Shown in pieces: positions 38,850 to 51,176 of a DNA stretch of 64,000 bases (positions are counted from its first letter, which is position 1; the number at the start of each line of letters is the position of its first letter). A model generated the notes under the pieces. The model worked only from the letters and a program-made list of their open reading frames with translations, searched no databases and was not told where the DNA came from. This stretch comes from Anoplopoma fimbria (taxonomy: Eukaryota > Chordata > Actinopteri > Perciformes > Anoplopomatidae): NCBI RefSeq assembly GCF_027596085.1, contig NC_072472.1:22153552-22217551 (forward strand). The letters run 5' to 3'. Position numbers and translations under genes: made by a program.

Positions 38850-41780
38850 AAATGGGTAAAATTAAAACATTTGTATTAATCCACAAATCAAAAACAACCA
38901 ACCTTCACTCAAATATATTAATGACATTTAAATGAAGAATATGCAAATTAGGAGCCACTATTAGATAGCATAGTGTAGTACACAAGTATCTAGTTGTATG
39001 AAACACATTTTACCAGGGAAGAGCAGCAGGACATACTGTCTGTATGCTTGTTGTATTTTTATATGCCTATATATATTCTTGTCAGATTCAGGAGTTGCCC
39101 CAATAACAACTTGTAATAATATCCGATTGAGTAGCCAGTGTGTCTGTGAGAGGTGTGTACTTTTATATATCTCAGACATGAAAAATTCAATTAGCCTGGC
39201 CAGTTCAGTACATGCTGCTCTGGAAATTCTAATGAATGGTGACTAAACAAAGATCATAGAGGTGAACAGGAATGATTCCACTTATTGTTTGCCATGCATC
39301 AGTTCTTTTTTTAAGTACAATTTAAGTTGTCAAGAAAATGTAGCCATTTTGACACGTACTCACATTAATGATAAAAGAGGGTGCAGTAAAACACGGGCAG
39401 CAGCTGAGACTTTGTTTCCCATTTTCCATCCGATCAAGCTGCACCTCAAATGTGTAAAAAAAAAAAGAAGGTCTTCCTTTCCATAAGAACACCAAAAGTA
39501 TATCTCAGACGCAGCAGTATTTGTCACTGCCTTTAGGATTGTAGTGACAGTGTGCATTACTGCCGCTGAAAGAGGGATGGACCAGCTATGCTACCGTGTG
39601 AATGTTCTTTTCATTTATTTAATACATAAGTGCCATGTCATGCCATTTGCTGAAGTGGGTCAGAAGATAAAACAGTCTGCTATTGAAACATGTCATTGCA
39701 ATACATATTTTTTTATCATTGACATAGAGCTGTAGTATTTTGGTGCGGCTGTTATTGCTCATGGCAGATATTTAGCCAGCATCACCATGTGCGCTGTAAG
39801 TGTTTGCTTCCCATCACTTTTAATGGAACACACTTTTCCCCCAAAATAGTGACAAAATTAAACAGGCAGCATATAAACCATGACTGAAGAATATATTGTA
39901 TGTATATATTGTGCAAACTTTGTTCCCTTGTTGATGTTCTTACAAGCCTGTATGTCGTTGTTACCTCACATTAAAACTTGCTGCTATGACATTAATTAAA
40001 CCTCCAGATCTGCTGATGCAAACTTGACGTAGAGTTGATGTGGATGCCCGCGCCGGTCAAAGACACGCAGCTAACGGAAACAGTTTGTTCCTCAACATGG
40101 GTTTCAAACCCACGAGCAGAGTGGTTCTCTACTCAAATGCACATTCTTGAGACAAACAAAAGTCAACTTTTACTGAAGTTCTTTAAGTGTCCCTAAATGA
40201 AAAGACACAGCATTATCACGGCGTGGTAGCGGTGGTGATGGTTAGCATTGACTGTACATGATCAACTCCACTTAGTCTATGCTAAAGCCTTGGTGCTTCC
40301 AACCTCACTTGAGGTCATACGAAAAATATGATAACATATGATGTGTAAACACACAAAACTAATAAGTAAAATGATAAAAATGCCTTTTTTTTTTAAACTT
40401 CAGGGTGTGTGTGTGTTCACATTAGCACTCCCCAGGAGTTATAACTGAACTAGCCCTCGTACTGACTCCACTGCAGGTCCAAATCACTGGTGGAAATCAA
40501 CTGAGGGTACTTCCCAAAACATGTGTCCATATCAATGGGTAATCTAAACGCTTCAGAACCGTCCCGCTCGCTTCTGTACATGCAGTGACTGGCACAACGC
40601 AAACATTTTTTAATGCTGTATTTACGGCTTTCTTACAGCGACTGATGTAAAATGCAAAATCTCATCCAAGCTATGGACGTGCAGTTTGAAATAAAATGTG
40701 GTGCAGACGCGTGAATTATTTATCTGCTTTTTGTTTTTGCACTAAAGCAAAGCCCCGTGTGCACGGTGTAAGACAGCGGTGGCGATGCGGGGTCTGTTCT
40801 CTGATAAAACATACATACATGTACACGGTATTGCACAAAATCTGCACAACCTTGATGTGTGTTTTCAGAATGTAAATTTGAATCGTGTGTGTATATTGAA
40901 ATTGAGTAACATCTGCCAATATCTGTCTGTGGAAATATGAAATATGGTATTGTCTCATAAAATCTGTTCATCCCATAATTTTGCCGTTGTCTTTTTGTCC
41001 CCTTTGTAAGTTTGTAGCCCGTGACGAACACTTAAGAATGTTACAGTTAGATAAATTGTTGTGATTTAATTGTCCGATTAATCACAATTGCATACAGTAT
41101 ATACAGAATATTAGTGACAGTTTTTGACCAAGATAAATGTTGATATATTTCGCCACTGTATTCTGGCATTTTTTGTAATATTGTAAAAAGCCATACCCAA
41201 TGGGATGCTACAAGTATGAAACAATTAGACAGAGTACTAGGTCATGCAGATATCTGCAGATCTCCCAAATCTTTTCTGCTGGTTTAAAAAATGTGAGGAA
41301 AATGCTTTTACTTGTGTCAAAAATGTGACAGAAGTTGCATCTCTCTGTGAAACTTGGGTTAATATGACACAGAATAGAATTTACAGTTAGATGCTCTGTC
41401 ACTGCATTGACATAATAATCAGTTCAAACTGCCCCTTCACCGGATTCTGTAAATATCTGTCAGGTTAACCAGTCACAATCAACCACGAAAGAAAATCCCT
41501 AAATGTCACCTTGTTTTAGAGGCATCTGGAAAAAAAGAATGTGTAATGATAATCCTACATTCACATTGATTCTGTAATAAATGTTTCCAAAGCTGATGAA
41601 ATTATCTATTGTATCACACTGCTGACAAATGTTCAGGATGTAAGGACAACTTCTCAACTACATCTAACCACCTGTCTCAGCGGCGGATTAAAGTCACAAC
41701 GTCGAAGTTCTCTGTTTTATTCTCTTTGCCGACTCCTAAAATGATAAGCCGTAACTGCAGGTGTGTTTTTGGATCCAAAA
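38850..41780. other. Intergenic stretch, no gene seen
   Basis: AT-rich, short frames only. No transposon ends or RNA genes were recognised. Confidence 0.5.
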
Positions 41781-41784
41781 CCTA

Positions 41785-42305
41785 AGCTGTATATAAGAAG
41801 TAGACGTCATCATGTTGATGTCACCCATTGGTTCATGGACTGCCGTTTTGAAGCCTTGAGTTTGGCGATTTCGCTGTTGCCATCTTGGATTACGGCCCAC
41901 ACCAAGTGGAGTTTTAGCAACCAATAAACAGATGTTTCCATATTTGGAATGCGGAGGAGAGGCATAGTGACGCCGTATACAGCTCTGGTAGCGGCAGCAA
42001 CCTGTCAATCACAGTAAGCCCGCCCTAAAGCATCCCCTGCTTTATGGTCTGTTTGACTCTAAATGGACCATCATTTACTAAATGAACATCATGCTGTATT
42101 GAAGAAGACTTGAAACTAGAGATTGAGACCATAAACTCATGTTTACAATGTTTAATGAGGTAATAATCAATAGGAGTAGGGTCATTTTCTCATAGACTTC
42201 TATACAACCAGAGGAGTTTTCCACTGCTGGTCTGTAGAGAGAATGCAAGTTTCAAGACGCTTATCGTCTTCACTTGGCCAAACCGGAGGTTGCCGCCTGA
42301 TCCAA
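41785..42305 (-). repeat. Dispersed repeat family A, copy 3
   Basis: Fullest copy of the family also at 14577 and 16430. It begins CTGTATATAAGAAGTAGACG, passes the CATTGGTTCATGGACTGCCG block, holds the CTGTCAATCACAGTAA, TTTATGGTCT and AAATGAACATCATGCTGTAT blocks and ends GGAGGTTGCCGCC. Confidence 0.8.
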
Positions 42306-42452
42306 ACAATGTCACTTGTGTGTCGTTTCTTTTGATTTGTACTTGTTTTTGAAACTTAATTGTCTGCTGTCATCGCTCTTTTCTTAGATTGTTTGGCCAT
42401 AATAACTGTTTACCTGCAATGCTAGCGGAGACCGGACTTTGCAGGGCTTCAC

Positions 42453-42735
42453 AGGGCTGTGGCTCAGTGGTAGAGCAGGGTCATCCTTCAATCAGACCAT
42501 CGGCGGTTCAGTTCCCCAGCTCCCATCCATGTCGATGTGTTCTTGGGCAAGACACTTAACCCCAAACTGCTCCCGCAGGCTGTTCTGGCGAAGTATGAAT
42601 GGATATGAATGATTAGATACTGTAGGTCTGATGGGTAGGGTAGCTCCTGCCTTCAGTGTTGAATAGATGAATGATGATATGTAGTGTTTAAGCGCTTTGA
42701 GGGGTACAAGTACAGTCAATTTACCAGTTACCATT
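42453..42735 (+). mobile_element. tRNA-derived SINE
   Basis: The head reads GGCTGTGGCTCAGTGGTAGA (A-box region) and GGCGGTTCAGTTCCCC (B-box region), spaced as in a tRNA gene. The body follows with CTTGGGCAAGACACTTAACC and a GTGTTTAAGCGCTTTGAGGG tail. This is a known layout of fish tRNA-derived SINEs. Not a functional tRNA gene. Confidence 0.8.
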
Positions 42736-42999
42736 CACACACACAAGTGAACTGAAGAGCAAGTCTTAGCTCTGCTGGCTTTAAAGTTACGAACTGTGCG
42801 TCGCTTGCTATTAAATAGTCAATAAATTGACATCCTATGTCCTTTGAACCATTATCTCATTTCAAATGATGGTCCAGTGTACCCCTAGGAGATAAGAAAA
42901 GAGAAGTCAACCAGCTCTCATCATGACTGCCACTTACTTACATACTTCTGGGTCATTTCACCTTTCAACCTTTCAACCTTCCAAAGCAAAAAAAGACCA

Positions 43000-45190
43000 C
43001 TGGTTGAAAAGTCATTGTGTTGCCTCATTTGGCGATGGATAGTGAATTAACAGATATCTATTTAAACAAAAACCTTTTTATTTATCACTTTAAAACACCC
43101 TTTTCTCAATTACAGAAGAAACGTAAACCAATATCCACCTCTGTTGCAGGAGGAGCAGAGTTCAAAGACATCAAGCAATCTGCATTAACAGCTCCTTCCG
43201 GGTTTTATTGGTAAAACATTATTGCTAAGCTGTTTGGAAATCCAATCTTTGCATTGTAGCCACTGTGGATTCATGGACAATGGAATGACCCAGGCCGGTT
43301 AGATGGACTTGGAACAAGAGCCAAGGAGGTCTTGTTTGCCCACATGCCAATTAGCAGCTTTTTTCCAGGGAGGAGTGGACCTGCAGCATCGGATAAGAAT
43401 GTGTCACCCAGTGCAGTCTTCAATGGCCTTCTTCAGACTCATATAGGATATGTTAACATGCATAGCATAGCTGAAGAATTATGGTTGTCCTTTCCATTCC
43501 TGGAAGCAGATTGTCGTCCATCTCTTGCAGTAAACATTAAACCATTCTTTTGTAGCGGACACCCACTGAGACATTATAAACCTAAGTGTGAATGAAACAA
43601 TCTAAACTTAGCAACTTCCTTCAGGAACTGTTTCCACGACCATAAAGGCACTTAGTGGTTGAACTCTGTTATTACCCTGTGCCTGGACTATCTTAAGATA
43701 AGACTTGGGGTCACTCAGTGTTTTATGACCCCACCTTTCTGGGTTTTATAAGCATCCCTCTTCCTGAGGGCAAAGAGAAGCATCCAATTGTGATAAACAT
43801 TTTAAGGAAACCTTTACTTCTATTTATATTTTAGTTCTAGTCGTAGTAAATTCCTATATTTTATAATCTGTATTAAAACATCTGGGTTTATAAACGTTAT
43901 GTTTAGTTAATTTCATGATAGCTAACTCTGTTTGCAATTCTTTCAGTATCCTGCCATATAACCTTATCTCAACCACGGCACAGGACAACAGAGGGGGGAA
44001 TTCTTTCTACCCCTTTTCTTGTCTCACACAGGAAACTGATGGGTGCGAAATGTTGAGATTAATGTTATCCATTCATTTATTATGCATATAGGTACACATA
44101 CATGTATATCTACATAGATCTGTCTGTGCCATGATAACAATGTCTATTTATGTTTAATTATTTCTGCCTTTAATTGATCAGGTTTTATTTAGTGATTTAT
44201 ATCAAACTATTTGGTATCATTCTGCAGCTGAGATAGCACCAAGTTTAAATATGGAAGAATAAAACAACTTAACTTAACTTGACGTAACTAGTATTAATTC
44301 GGTAAAGTAAGGTAAAATAAATTAACCAAGATAGCTGTTAAGATGGTAGGGGTGCAATAGAACTGACCCCTTTCTCATATCATTAATATCACATTTTGAA
44401 GTATTCCCTATTTTTCCAAAATAGGGTGGAGTCTAAATTAAGTCCTATGTCAAATTCTGTTAGTTTAACTAATGATGGTGAGTACCATCGTTATTGTATA
44501 CTAATTTAAGAGTTTCTAAATCATAATTGAGTTATTAGTACTAGTAACATATCCTAATATTAATTACTTATTATTTATTTAATCTACTACCAGCAACAAT
44601 GCTACACTTTCCATTTTCTATTTCTGTCTATATTCTTCTCATTTATGATACGCTGTGGACACTAACACACATTCATCTGCTGAAGGAGGTAGGTTTCTCT
44701 TTGCTCACCTTAAATCTCAGTTTAACACCTGGATGTGCCAGCAGCATTTATGAGATTACAGTTTGGAAGTCAATCGTTGACCATTACATGACTTATGTGA
44801 AGTGGAAACTTGATGCCTCCAGGTCACAAACAAGAAAAAAATGAGAACAGACTTTACAGTGAAGTAGCAGAATACATGTTCTGTCCAGCAGTTCAGCTTT
44901 TGACATTAGAATTATGTACATAATGATATATTCTTGATTTGTCCATGAGGGAGGCGGAGCAGATGCCATTTTAAGTATTTTTAATTGAATATTTCTGAGG
45001 GAAAACTATATTTAACACAAATTAATATTCAATCAGAGTATGTCTTCGAAAATGTCTGCAGGGGGTATTTTATTATGTGATCACTGAAAGAAGTTGTGTA
45101 TTTTAGGATTAAAACAAATAAATGAATCAGCTCTGTCCTGGAGATACGTTTGGATTGCTTAGTTCTTGTTTTCAAATATTTTGTCATGAT
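43000..45190. other. Intergenic stretch with unidentified open frames
   Basis: Plus-strand frames at 43017-43214 (65 aa) and 43332-43595 (87 aa) have no recognised similarity. Around 43640-43800 a CCTGTGCCTGGACTATCTTA..TTTTATAAGCATCC segment looks promoter-like and could belong to an old LTR, but paired ends were not found. The rest is AT-rich. Confidence 0.35.
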
Positions 45191-45195
45191 GTCTT

Positions 45196-45262
45196 TATTA
45201 CATTACATTACATTACAGTCATTTAGCAGACGCTTTTATCCAAAGCGACTTACAGGAAGTGT
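45196..45262. repeat. SINE/LINE tail fragment (CATTTAGCAGACGCTTTTAT)
   Basis: ACATT repeats followed by AGTCATTTAGCAGACGCTTT and CCAAAGCGACTTACAG, identical to the start of the SINE at 46275. The downstream bases to about 45535 contain a repeated AATACGAATTCAATAAGTGC unit. Confidence 0.7.
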
Positions 45263-45618
45263 ATTCAACATAGGTATTCAAGAGAACTATTAGTCACCAG
45301 AAGTCATAAGTGCATCTCCTTTCTTAAACAAGCATCTAAAAGCATAAACCAGAGCAAAAGTATAGTGCAGAGGCAAATTACTATGAAAACAATAATTGCA
45401 ACAGACTAATACGAATATAATAAGTCTACAAACTACTACGAATAGGATAAGTGCAGTAAACAAATACAAATTCAATAAGTGCAGCGAACTGATACGAATT
45501 CAATAAGTGCAACAACTAATACGAATGCAATAAATGCTACGAGGAAGACTCAGGGTATTTTGTCATGAAGTCTTTATCTTTATTAATTATTATCATTGAT
45601 TTAATCTTTTCATTTTTA

Positions 45619-45712
45619 TTATTATAATAAGTATTATTAGTAATAATACTTATAATAATAATAATAATAAAAATGAAGGATTTCAGGTAATAATTTATCA
45701 CCTGAAATCCTT
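45619..45712. repeat. Two adjacent hairpin-forming palindromes
   Basis: ATTATTATAATAAGTATTATT is mirrored by AATAATACTTATAATAATAAT with a 3-base gap. Immediately after it, AAGGATTTCAGGT pairs with ACCTGAAATCCTT across an 11-base loop. They lie 140 bases upstream of the micu2 start codon. Confidence 0.8.
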
Positions 45713-45739
45713 TATCCATTCTAATAACATGTATGGTCT

Positions 45740-45857
45740 TTCTGTTACCGATGACGTCATGTGACCAGGAGCACGGCTCTCTGCGCACCTACAGTGCGCA
45801 GCTACGGAAGCCTCGGCAGTTCACCCAGCTAGCTAGTGAGCTAGCTTCCTGATAAAG
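45740..45857 (+). promoter_or_regulatory. micu2: Likely micu2 promoter with CRE and paired TGCGCA sites
   Basis: A perfect CRE (TGACGTCA) is at 45752-45759 within ATGACGTCATGTGACC. At 45781-45801, CTGCGCAC and GTGCGCAG form a perfect 8-base inverted repeat around CTACA. Each half contains TGCGCA, the core of NRF1 half-sites that are common in nuclear genes for mitochondrial proteins. The ATG follows at 45858. No TATA box was seen. Factor binding is inferred. Confidence 0.5.
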
Positions 45858-48796
45858 ATGGCCAGCTTGGGAAGGGTCGCCGCCGTCTTGCGGAATGCTT
45901 TGAGGAGCCCCCGGTCTCTGAAGAGCTTCGCACTGCGCCGGGCCCTCGGACCCGGTATTGTGGGGGCTGTTGTCGGAACTGGGTTTATCTGTTATTACCA
46001 GTATCACGCCAACAACAGGACTCTGCCCTTCGCCGTTCACGCTGAGGTTCCAAAAGTGAGTAAGGAACTTAACACGGCTAATAAAAGTTTCTATCGTCGG
46101 ACCAGGAGCATGCTGATACACTTTGTCTGTTTAAATAGTAGGTAATATGCTGATAAATACAAATAAAAGCGAGATATATTCATATTTATAGAAAGGGCGT
46201 AAAATACTTTAGTATCAACAGCCAACGCCCCCCAGACACACCTCAGACTGAACTAGCTAGCTAGCTCTCTGGCTAACATTACATTACATTACATTACAGT
46301 CATTTAGCAGACGCTTTTATCCAAAGCGACTTACAGTCAGTAGTATATTACATATCATTCACCCATTCACACACTGATGACAGGCTACCATCAAGGTGCC
46401 ACCATCAGACTCTAACTAACATTCATCATCCAGTCCACACCGATGGCAAGCCTTCAGGAGCAACTTGGGGTTAAGTGTCTTGCCCACATCGACTGCCGAG
46501 GCCGGGTATCGAACCACCGACCCTCTGATTGGAGAACTACCTTGCTCTCCACTACGCCACAGCCGCCGCCAATGAGTACTCACATCGTTTGTTAGCTTCC
46601 AGTCTCATTTATGACACTTGCTATGCCGTTTCAGGAAGCTGCTGTAGCTCCCCAGCCTTCCGCCAGAAGGATCCGATTCAACCAGTTCGCCTCGGTGGTC
46701 TACGAGCAGGAGCCCTACATGACCCCGAGAGACTTCCTGTTCTCGGTGATGCTGGAGAACGTTGACCGTAAGGCTGCACCCACGTCCAGTTAGAAAGGGG
46801 AAGAAAAGTGACACCTTGCTTTTATTCACCTGTAGTCATACAGGGGCCAGAAGACTTATTTACACTATTTGTCTATTAGCCCTAAAAGGCGTCATTTTAG
46901 AAATTAAAAAAATGATTTGATTCCAGTCTGACATTGAGATGCATTCTTGACACTCAGATGTATAAAACCAAGATGCATGGGGGGATAAAAGAAACCGGTT
47001 TAATGCCATCCATGTGCTATTATTTATTCTGTTTTGTTGTTGTTGTATTCTTATTAACACATCTTCCCTCTTTCTTCTCACGTAGGGAAGCTGCAGAAGA
47101 GAATTTTAACAGAGAAAGTATGCTTCCACCATCACATTGTGTAAATAAGTTAGTTTCAAAATGCACATGTAGATCACAGTCATCAGTTTGTGCTTTTATC
47201 TGTTTCTTTTTGGCGTCTTTGCAGGAAGTTACCAGCATGCTGGAGACTGCCTCTAAAGCTCGGGCTGGTAACGAGCTGTTCAGAACCATCGGCGACAACG
47301 GTGAGTCTTCTGTCTGTCCACGGCCAACACACGGGACATTTTTTTTTTTCAAAGCCTGTCAATTTATTTCATGGTTATCGTATTTCCTGAGTATAATTCA
47401 GTGTACATTTCTTTGCAGGTTTGATATCCTACACAGAGTATCTGTTCCTGCTGACCATCCTGACCAGTGAGTAGATGCTCAGACCTTGCATGAGCAACTG
47501 TGCCGTTTCCCCCACTCTCAGTGAAGTTCTGCTAAACGGATGCACGTGCATATTTTCCTCTTCTGAAAGAATACTGCTTTTGTTTTCCCTGTTGGCTGGC
47601 TAAGCTTTTGCACACCTGCACATGTCGGCGGAGCAGCTGTTGACCTGATTTAACGCTGTTTTCCAGGCTGTGTCAAGAGAAATGCTGCCTTGCTCTACTG
47701 ACCGAGTGCTTTGATTCTTGTGTGGTAAATATAGAGACATAGTTCACTGACCGTTCATTACTGTTGCAGAGCCGCACACAGGGTTTCACATAGCTTTCAA
47801 AATGCTTGATGTCGACGGCAACGAGCAGGTGGATCAAAAGGAATTTCTTAAGGTAAGACCCCAGACATATATCAGGATTTACTGAACTCTAAACAGATTG
47901 TTTCATATGTTAGTGCTGTAATAATGGGAGGACAGGTTGCACTGAGAGGGTTGTGATTCTGTTGTGCGTGCTTTCAAATTGTCAAAATATTTGCCACCTT
48001 TTTAATGCTGCCTCAAGCACTGATGCCCCCACCGTTGTAAGTATGGACCATGGCGCCGCGTGAAGGTGAGGGAGAGCTGCTCTGCAAGCTACTTTTTCCA
48101 CCGGTCGTGTGTTTGCATTTCTTCAGCCTGAGTCGGAGCACTCAGTTTAGTCCATTTATTTAAAGCCACTTGACATTTTTGTGTCTCCTCCAACCGGACT
48201 TGTTGGAACTGACTCCAGATCAGGACTGGTAGACTGCATGTTGGCACGCTATGCACCTTGTGTCTCATGTTTAGAAGCCCAAAGCATTAAGTAAAAGAGA
48301 AGAGGTGCACGACTTGTCATCTGATCCAGTGTCTGTTATGTGTGTGTGACGTAGATGTAGGTTATGGAATATATTAGGAATATAGGTTTTATGAGGGACC
48401 TATGTTCACATTTTGCCATTTAATAAAATCCAGTGCAGAAGGTCATTCTCAATTTCTCTGGTTAAATGTTAACATTGTTTCTATTTCTTTTTTCTTCTTC
48501 TGAAGCTGAAAAACATAATCAGGAAAAATAAAATGAGAATCCCCAAGGACGGCACAGAGGTGGGTTATTCACGTTCCCTTAAAAGGAAAGCCGAGCTTCA
48601 TTTTAGTCGCTTTTAAGAATTGCTGTCGGTTGTCATAGTAACAAAGCGCTGTGCGGTTGTACATTCCCTGGATGTTTACAGAAGCCAGCGGAGGAAGGGA
48701 AAAGCGCCAACACTACTCTGCAGACGTACTTCTTCGGCAAGAGAGGAGAAAACAAGTTAAAGTATCAGGAGTTCCACAGGTGAGGAAATGTCACAC

Positions 48797-48833
<37 letters not shown>

Positions 48834-51176
48834 TCTGCGGTCAGTGATCACATAGTGTGTACAAGTCTACATTTTAGATGTCGAGGTGATCTCGGTGGCC
48901 AGAATCCTGCAAAATGTGTGGAATATCTGATCTGTATCTCCAAAATAGTGAACATACTGTACACTTTTGTATAGAGGAGGACTAATGACACTAAGAAGGA
49001 CACATTTTTTTTTTTTTTTTAGAAAGGTGAGTTTTTTTAATTTAAGCAAACATTTGAGCAAGAGTTGGATCTGATGATGAAATCAAACGTTTTACATCAA
49101 ACCTGTGGTTGTAAATATTTTTAGAACCAAATCCTTTTCTTTAGTCTGTTTTTTTTAATTTTTTTTATCAAAAAATAAACGTCCCTGTCAGTTGTTGTCA
49201 TCACCTCCTTTGATTAAATTCACTTTTGTATTACATTATTTTACAATTTCTTTGGCTCAATCATCAGAGTTTCAGGGCTAAATTCTTGCCTCTCAACACT
49301 TCATTCTGTCCTCACATGCAAAGTGCAGAACACTGAATCACATGTTCAGTCCTCAGACTACAGACGCCTCATATCAGCAGCACAGGTCGTAATGCTCGTT
49401 ATCCACTGTGCGGCCGCTGATCAATACACAGTGTGTTTGCAGGGTGAGCAGCATCACAACATGGTCACTAACCACTTCACCATCGCTCTGATACGCGACA
49501 GATGTATTTTGTGGACTGTCAAAATGTTTCAGTGAACCAAAAGTCTGTTTGACGTTGCACACTGTCGAGCAGTACTGTATCTTAATGTATTTTAGGTGGT
49601 TAAACTTGCAAGAGAATGAAATATCCAAGGTTTGGTGTCTTAAATAAGAGCAAACTTTGCAATCAATACCAAACAGAAACGGTAAAATTATGCAGAGGAG
49701 AAGCCATTTGTTTGCCCTTTTATATGAATTTAGAGTTTGCTATAAACAGCCTACATCACATCATCTGTATATAAAAAATAATAATAATTTGCTTAATACT
49801 TTGGAAGTATTGTCGTGACCAACCTCAGCAGGACTCCTGGGTCTTTAAGCATCACATTCCCAGTTAACCATCTCTGTTCTTCAGGTTCATGGAGGACCTG
49901 CAGGCTGAAGTCCAGGAGATGGAGTTCCTGCAGTTCTCCAGAGGTATGGACACCATGCGGAGAGAGGACTTCGCCGAGTGGCTGCTCCACTACACCAACG
50001 AAGAAGACAACGATGTCTACTGGCAGAACATCAGGAAGAGGATCCCTGCTGGCCAGGTTAAAGGACCTCCCTGCACAAAAATGCTGTGAAAAGTTAATTC
50101 AGCGTAGCACACGAGTGAAGTGAAACTTTTGTCTGTGCAGAGTATCACATTTGATGAGTTCAAAGCATTCTGCCTCTTCGCCAACAATCTGGAGGATTTC
50201 GCCTTTTCCATGAAGCTGGTGACCGGAGCCAACCGTCCCATCGGAATGGGTGACTCCTCTCTGTTAGATTAGAATGTGGGCAGTGTTATCTGAACAGTTT
50301 ATCAAGTAGGTGACCGCATTATTTCCTCCCTCTCATCGCAGCCCAGTTCAAGCGAGCCGTGAGGATCGCCACAGGCCACGATCTGTCTGAGAACGTGTTG
50401 GACACGGTGTTCAAACTGTTCGATATGGACGGAGACAACTGCCTGAGCCACAAGGAATTCATGGCCGTGATGAAAGACAGAGTGCTGCGGGGTCTGAAGG
50501 TAAGGCCTTCCATCTTTTATACATAACCACACATACATCCATCTTAAAGGAATAGAACGACATTTTGGGGAAATGGCTCACTTGCGGAGAAGTTTAGATT
50601 CTCCCCCTCCCATGTGTGTATGCTAAATATAGCTTAGCTTAGCATAAAGAACGGATACAGCTAAACTGGCTTATTCCAAAGGGAATAGGGTCCGCCAACC
50701 AGCATCTCTAAAGCTCACTTTTTTGTCTTTAATCTGTAAATCTATGCAGAAAATGTTATGCATATTTCCCAAAATGCGGAACTATTCTGCCAAAAAGTTA
50801 TTTAATTAGTTATCCAATCAGCTGATGATGAAATTAGAAAAAAATCTCTACGCACTCATAAAATGGACCTTTTGTGGTTCCTTATCCCCTTTGAATGTAC
50901 AAACTAAGATGTATCTTAACTTTTAATTCACTGTTTATGTTACATATTTAGCAAAGAAAACTATTTGTATACCTTAAACTTATTCATTCTTAGTCATCTT
51001 GTAAATGAATCCCATGTTGCATTTGGAATAAGCAGTGCTGTCAGATGTGCTAACATCCGTCCTGCCGTCAGGTGCAGCATCAGAACGGCATCTCTGGCTA
51101 CTGGAAATGTGTGAAGCGAGAGACCATGAAAGCAGCTCAGGAGGCCCTGGGGGGGGGGACCGGGTGCCCCTTCTGA
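45858..51176 (+). CDS. micu2: Mitochondrial calcium uptake protein 2 (MICU2)
   Basis: Twelve exons in consistent phase: 45858-46055, 46635-46767, 47086-47117, 47225-47300, 47419-47466, 47770-47852, 48506-48559, 48682-48779, 49885-50056, 50141-50249, 50342-50499 and 51072-51176. They give 421 aa (human about 434). An Arg-rich N-terminus suits mitochondrial import, and a hydrophobic GIVGAVVGTGFICYY segment follows (~33-47). PYMTPRDFLFSVM leads the core. EF-hand loops with calcium ligands are DVDGNEQVDQKE (~175-186) and DMDGDNCLSHKE (~362-373). EMEFLQFSRGMDTMRREDFA and YWKCVKRE are closer to MICU2 than to MICU1 or MICU3. MICU2 pairs with MICU1 in the intermembrane space to gate the uniporter. 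The conserved C-terminal Cys in WKC is the one known to disulphide-bond MICU1 in mammals. The stop follows a run of ten G. Confidence 0.94.
46274..46570 (-). mobile_element. tRNA-derived SINE in micu2 intron 1
   Basis: On the minus strand the head reads GGCTGTGGCGTAGTGGAGAG and GGTCGGTGGTTCGATACCCG (A and B box regions), then GGGCAAGACACTTAACCCC and a tail ending in the AAAGCGTCTGCTAAATGACT segment with ATGTA repeats. It lies 65 bases upstream of the exon 2 acceptor. Confidence 0.8.
48798..48830 (+). repeat. (CA)n microsatellite in micu2 intron 8
   Basis: About sixteen CA units starting 18 bases after the exon 8 donor at 48780. CA repeats just downstream of donors can bind hnRNP L-type proteins, but no effect is shown here. 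Confidence 0.85.
50545..50720 (+). repeat. Dispersed teleost repeat (TAGCTTAGCTTAGCATAAAG family)
   Basis: ACGACATTTTGGGGAAATGG, then GAGAAGTTTAGATTC and TAGCTTAGCTTAGCATAAAG followed by an ACGGATACAGCTAAACTGGC segment, is the order of a common fish repeat. Lies in the last micu2 intron. Confidence 0.6.

Noticed and set aside
42453..42530. Possible functional tRNA gene
   Set aside because: A and B boxes are present, but the sequence continues into a SINE body and does not close a full cloverleaf.
45858..51176. Assignment of the EF-hand gene to micu1 or micu3
   Set aside because: QEMEFLQFSRGM, EDFAEWLL and YWKCVKRE agree better with MICU2 than with the paralogues.
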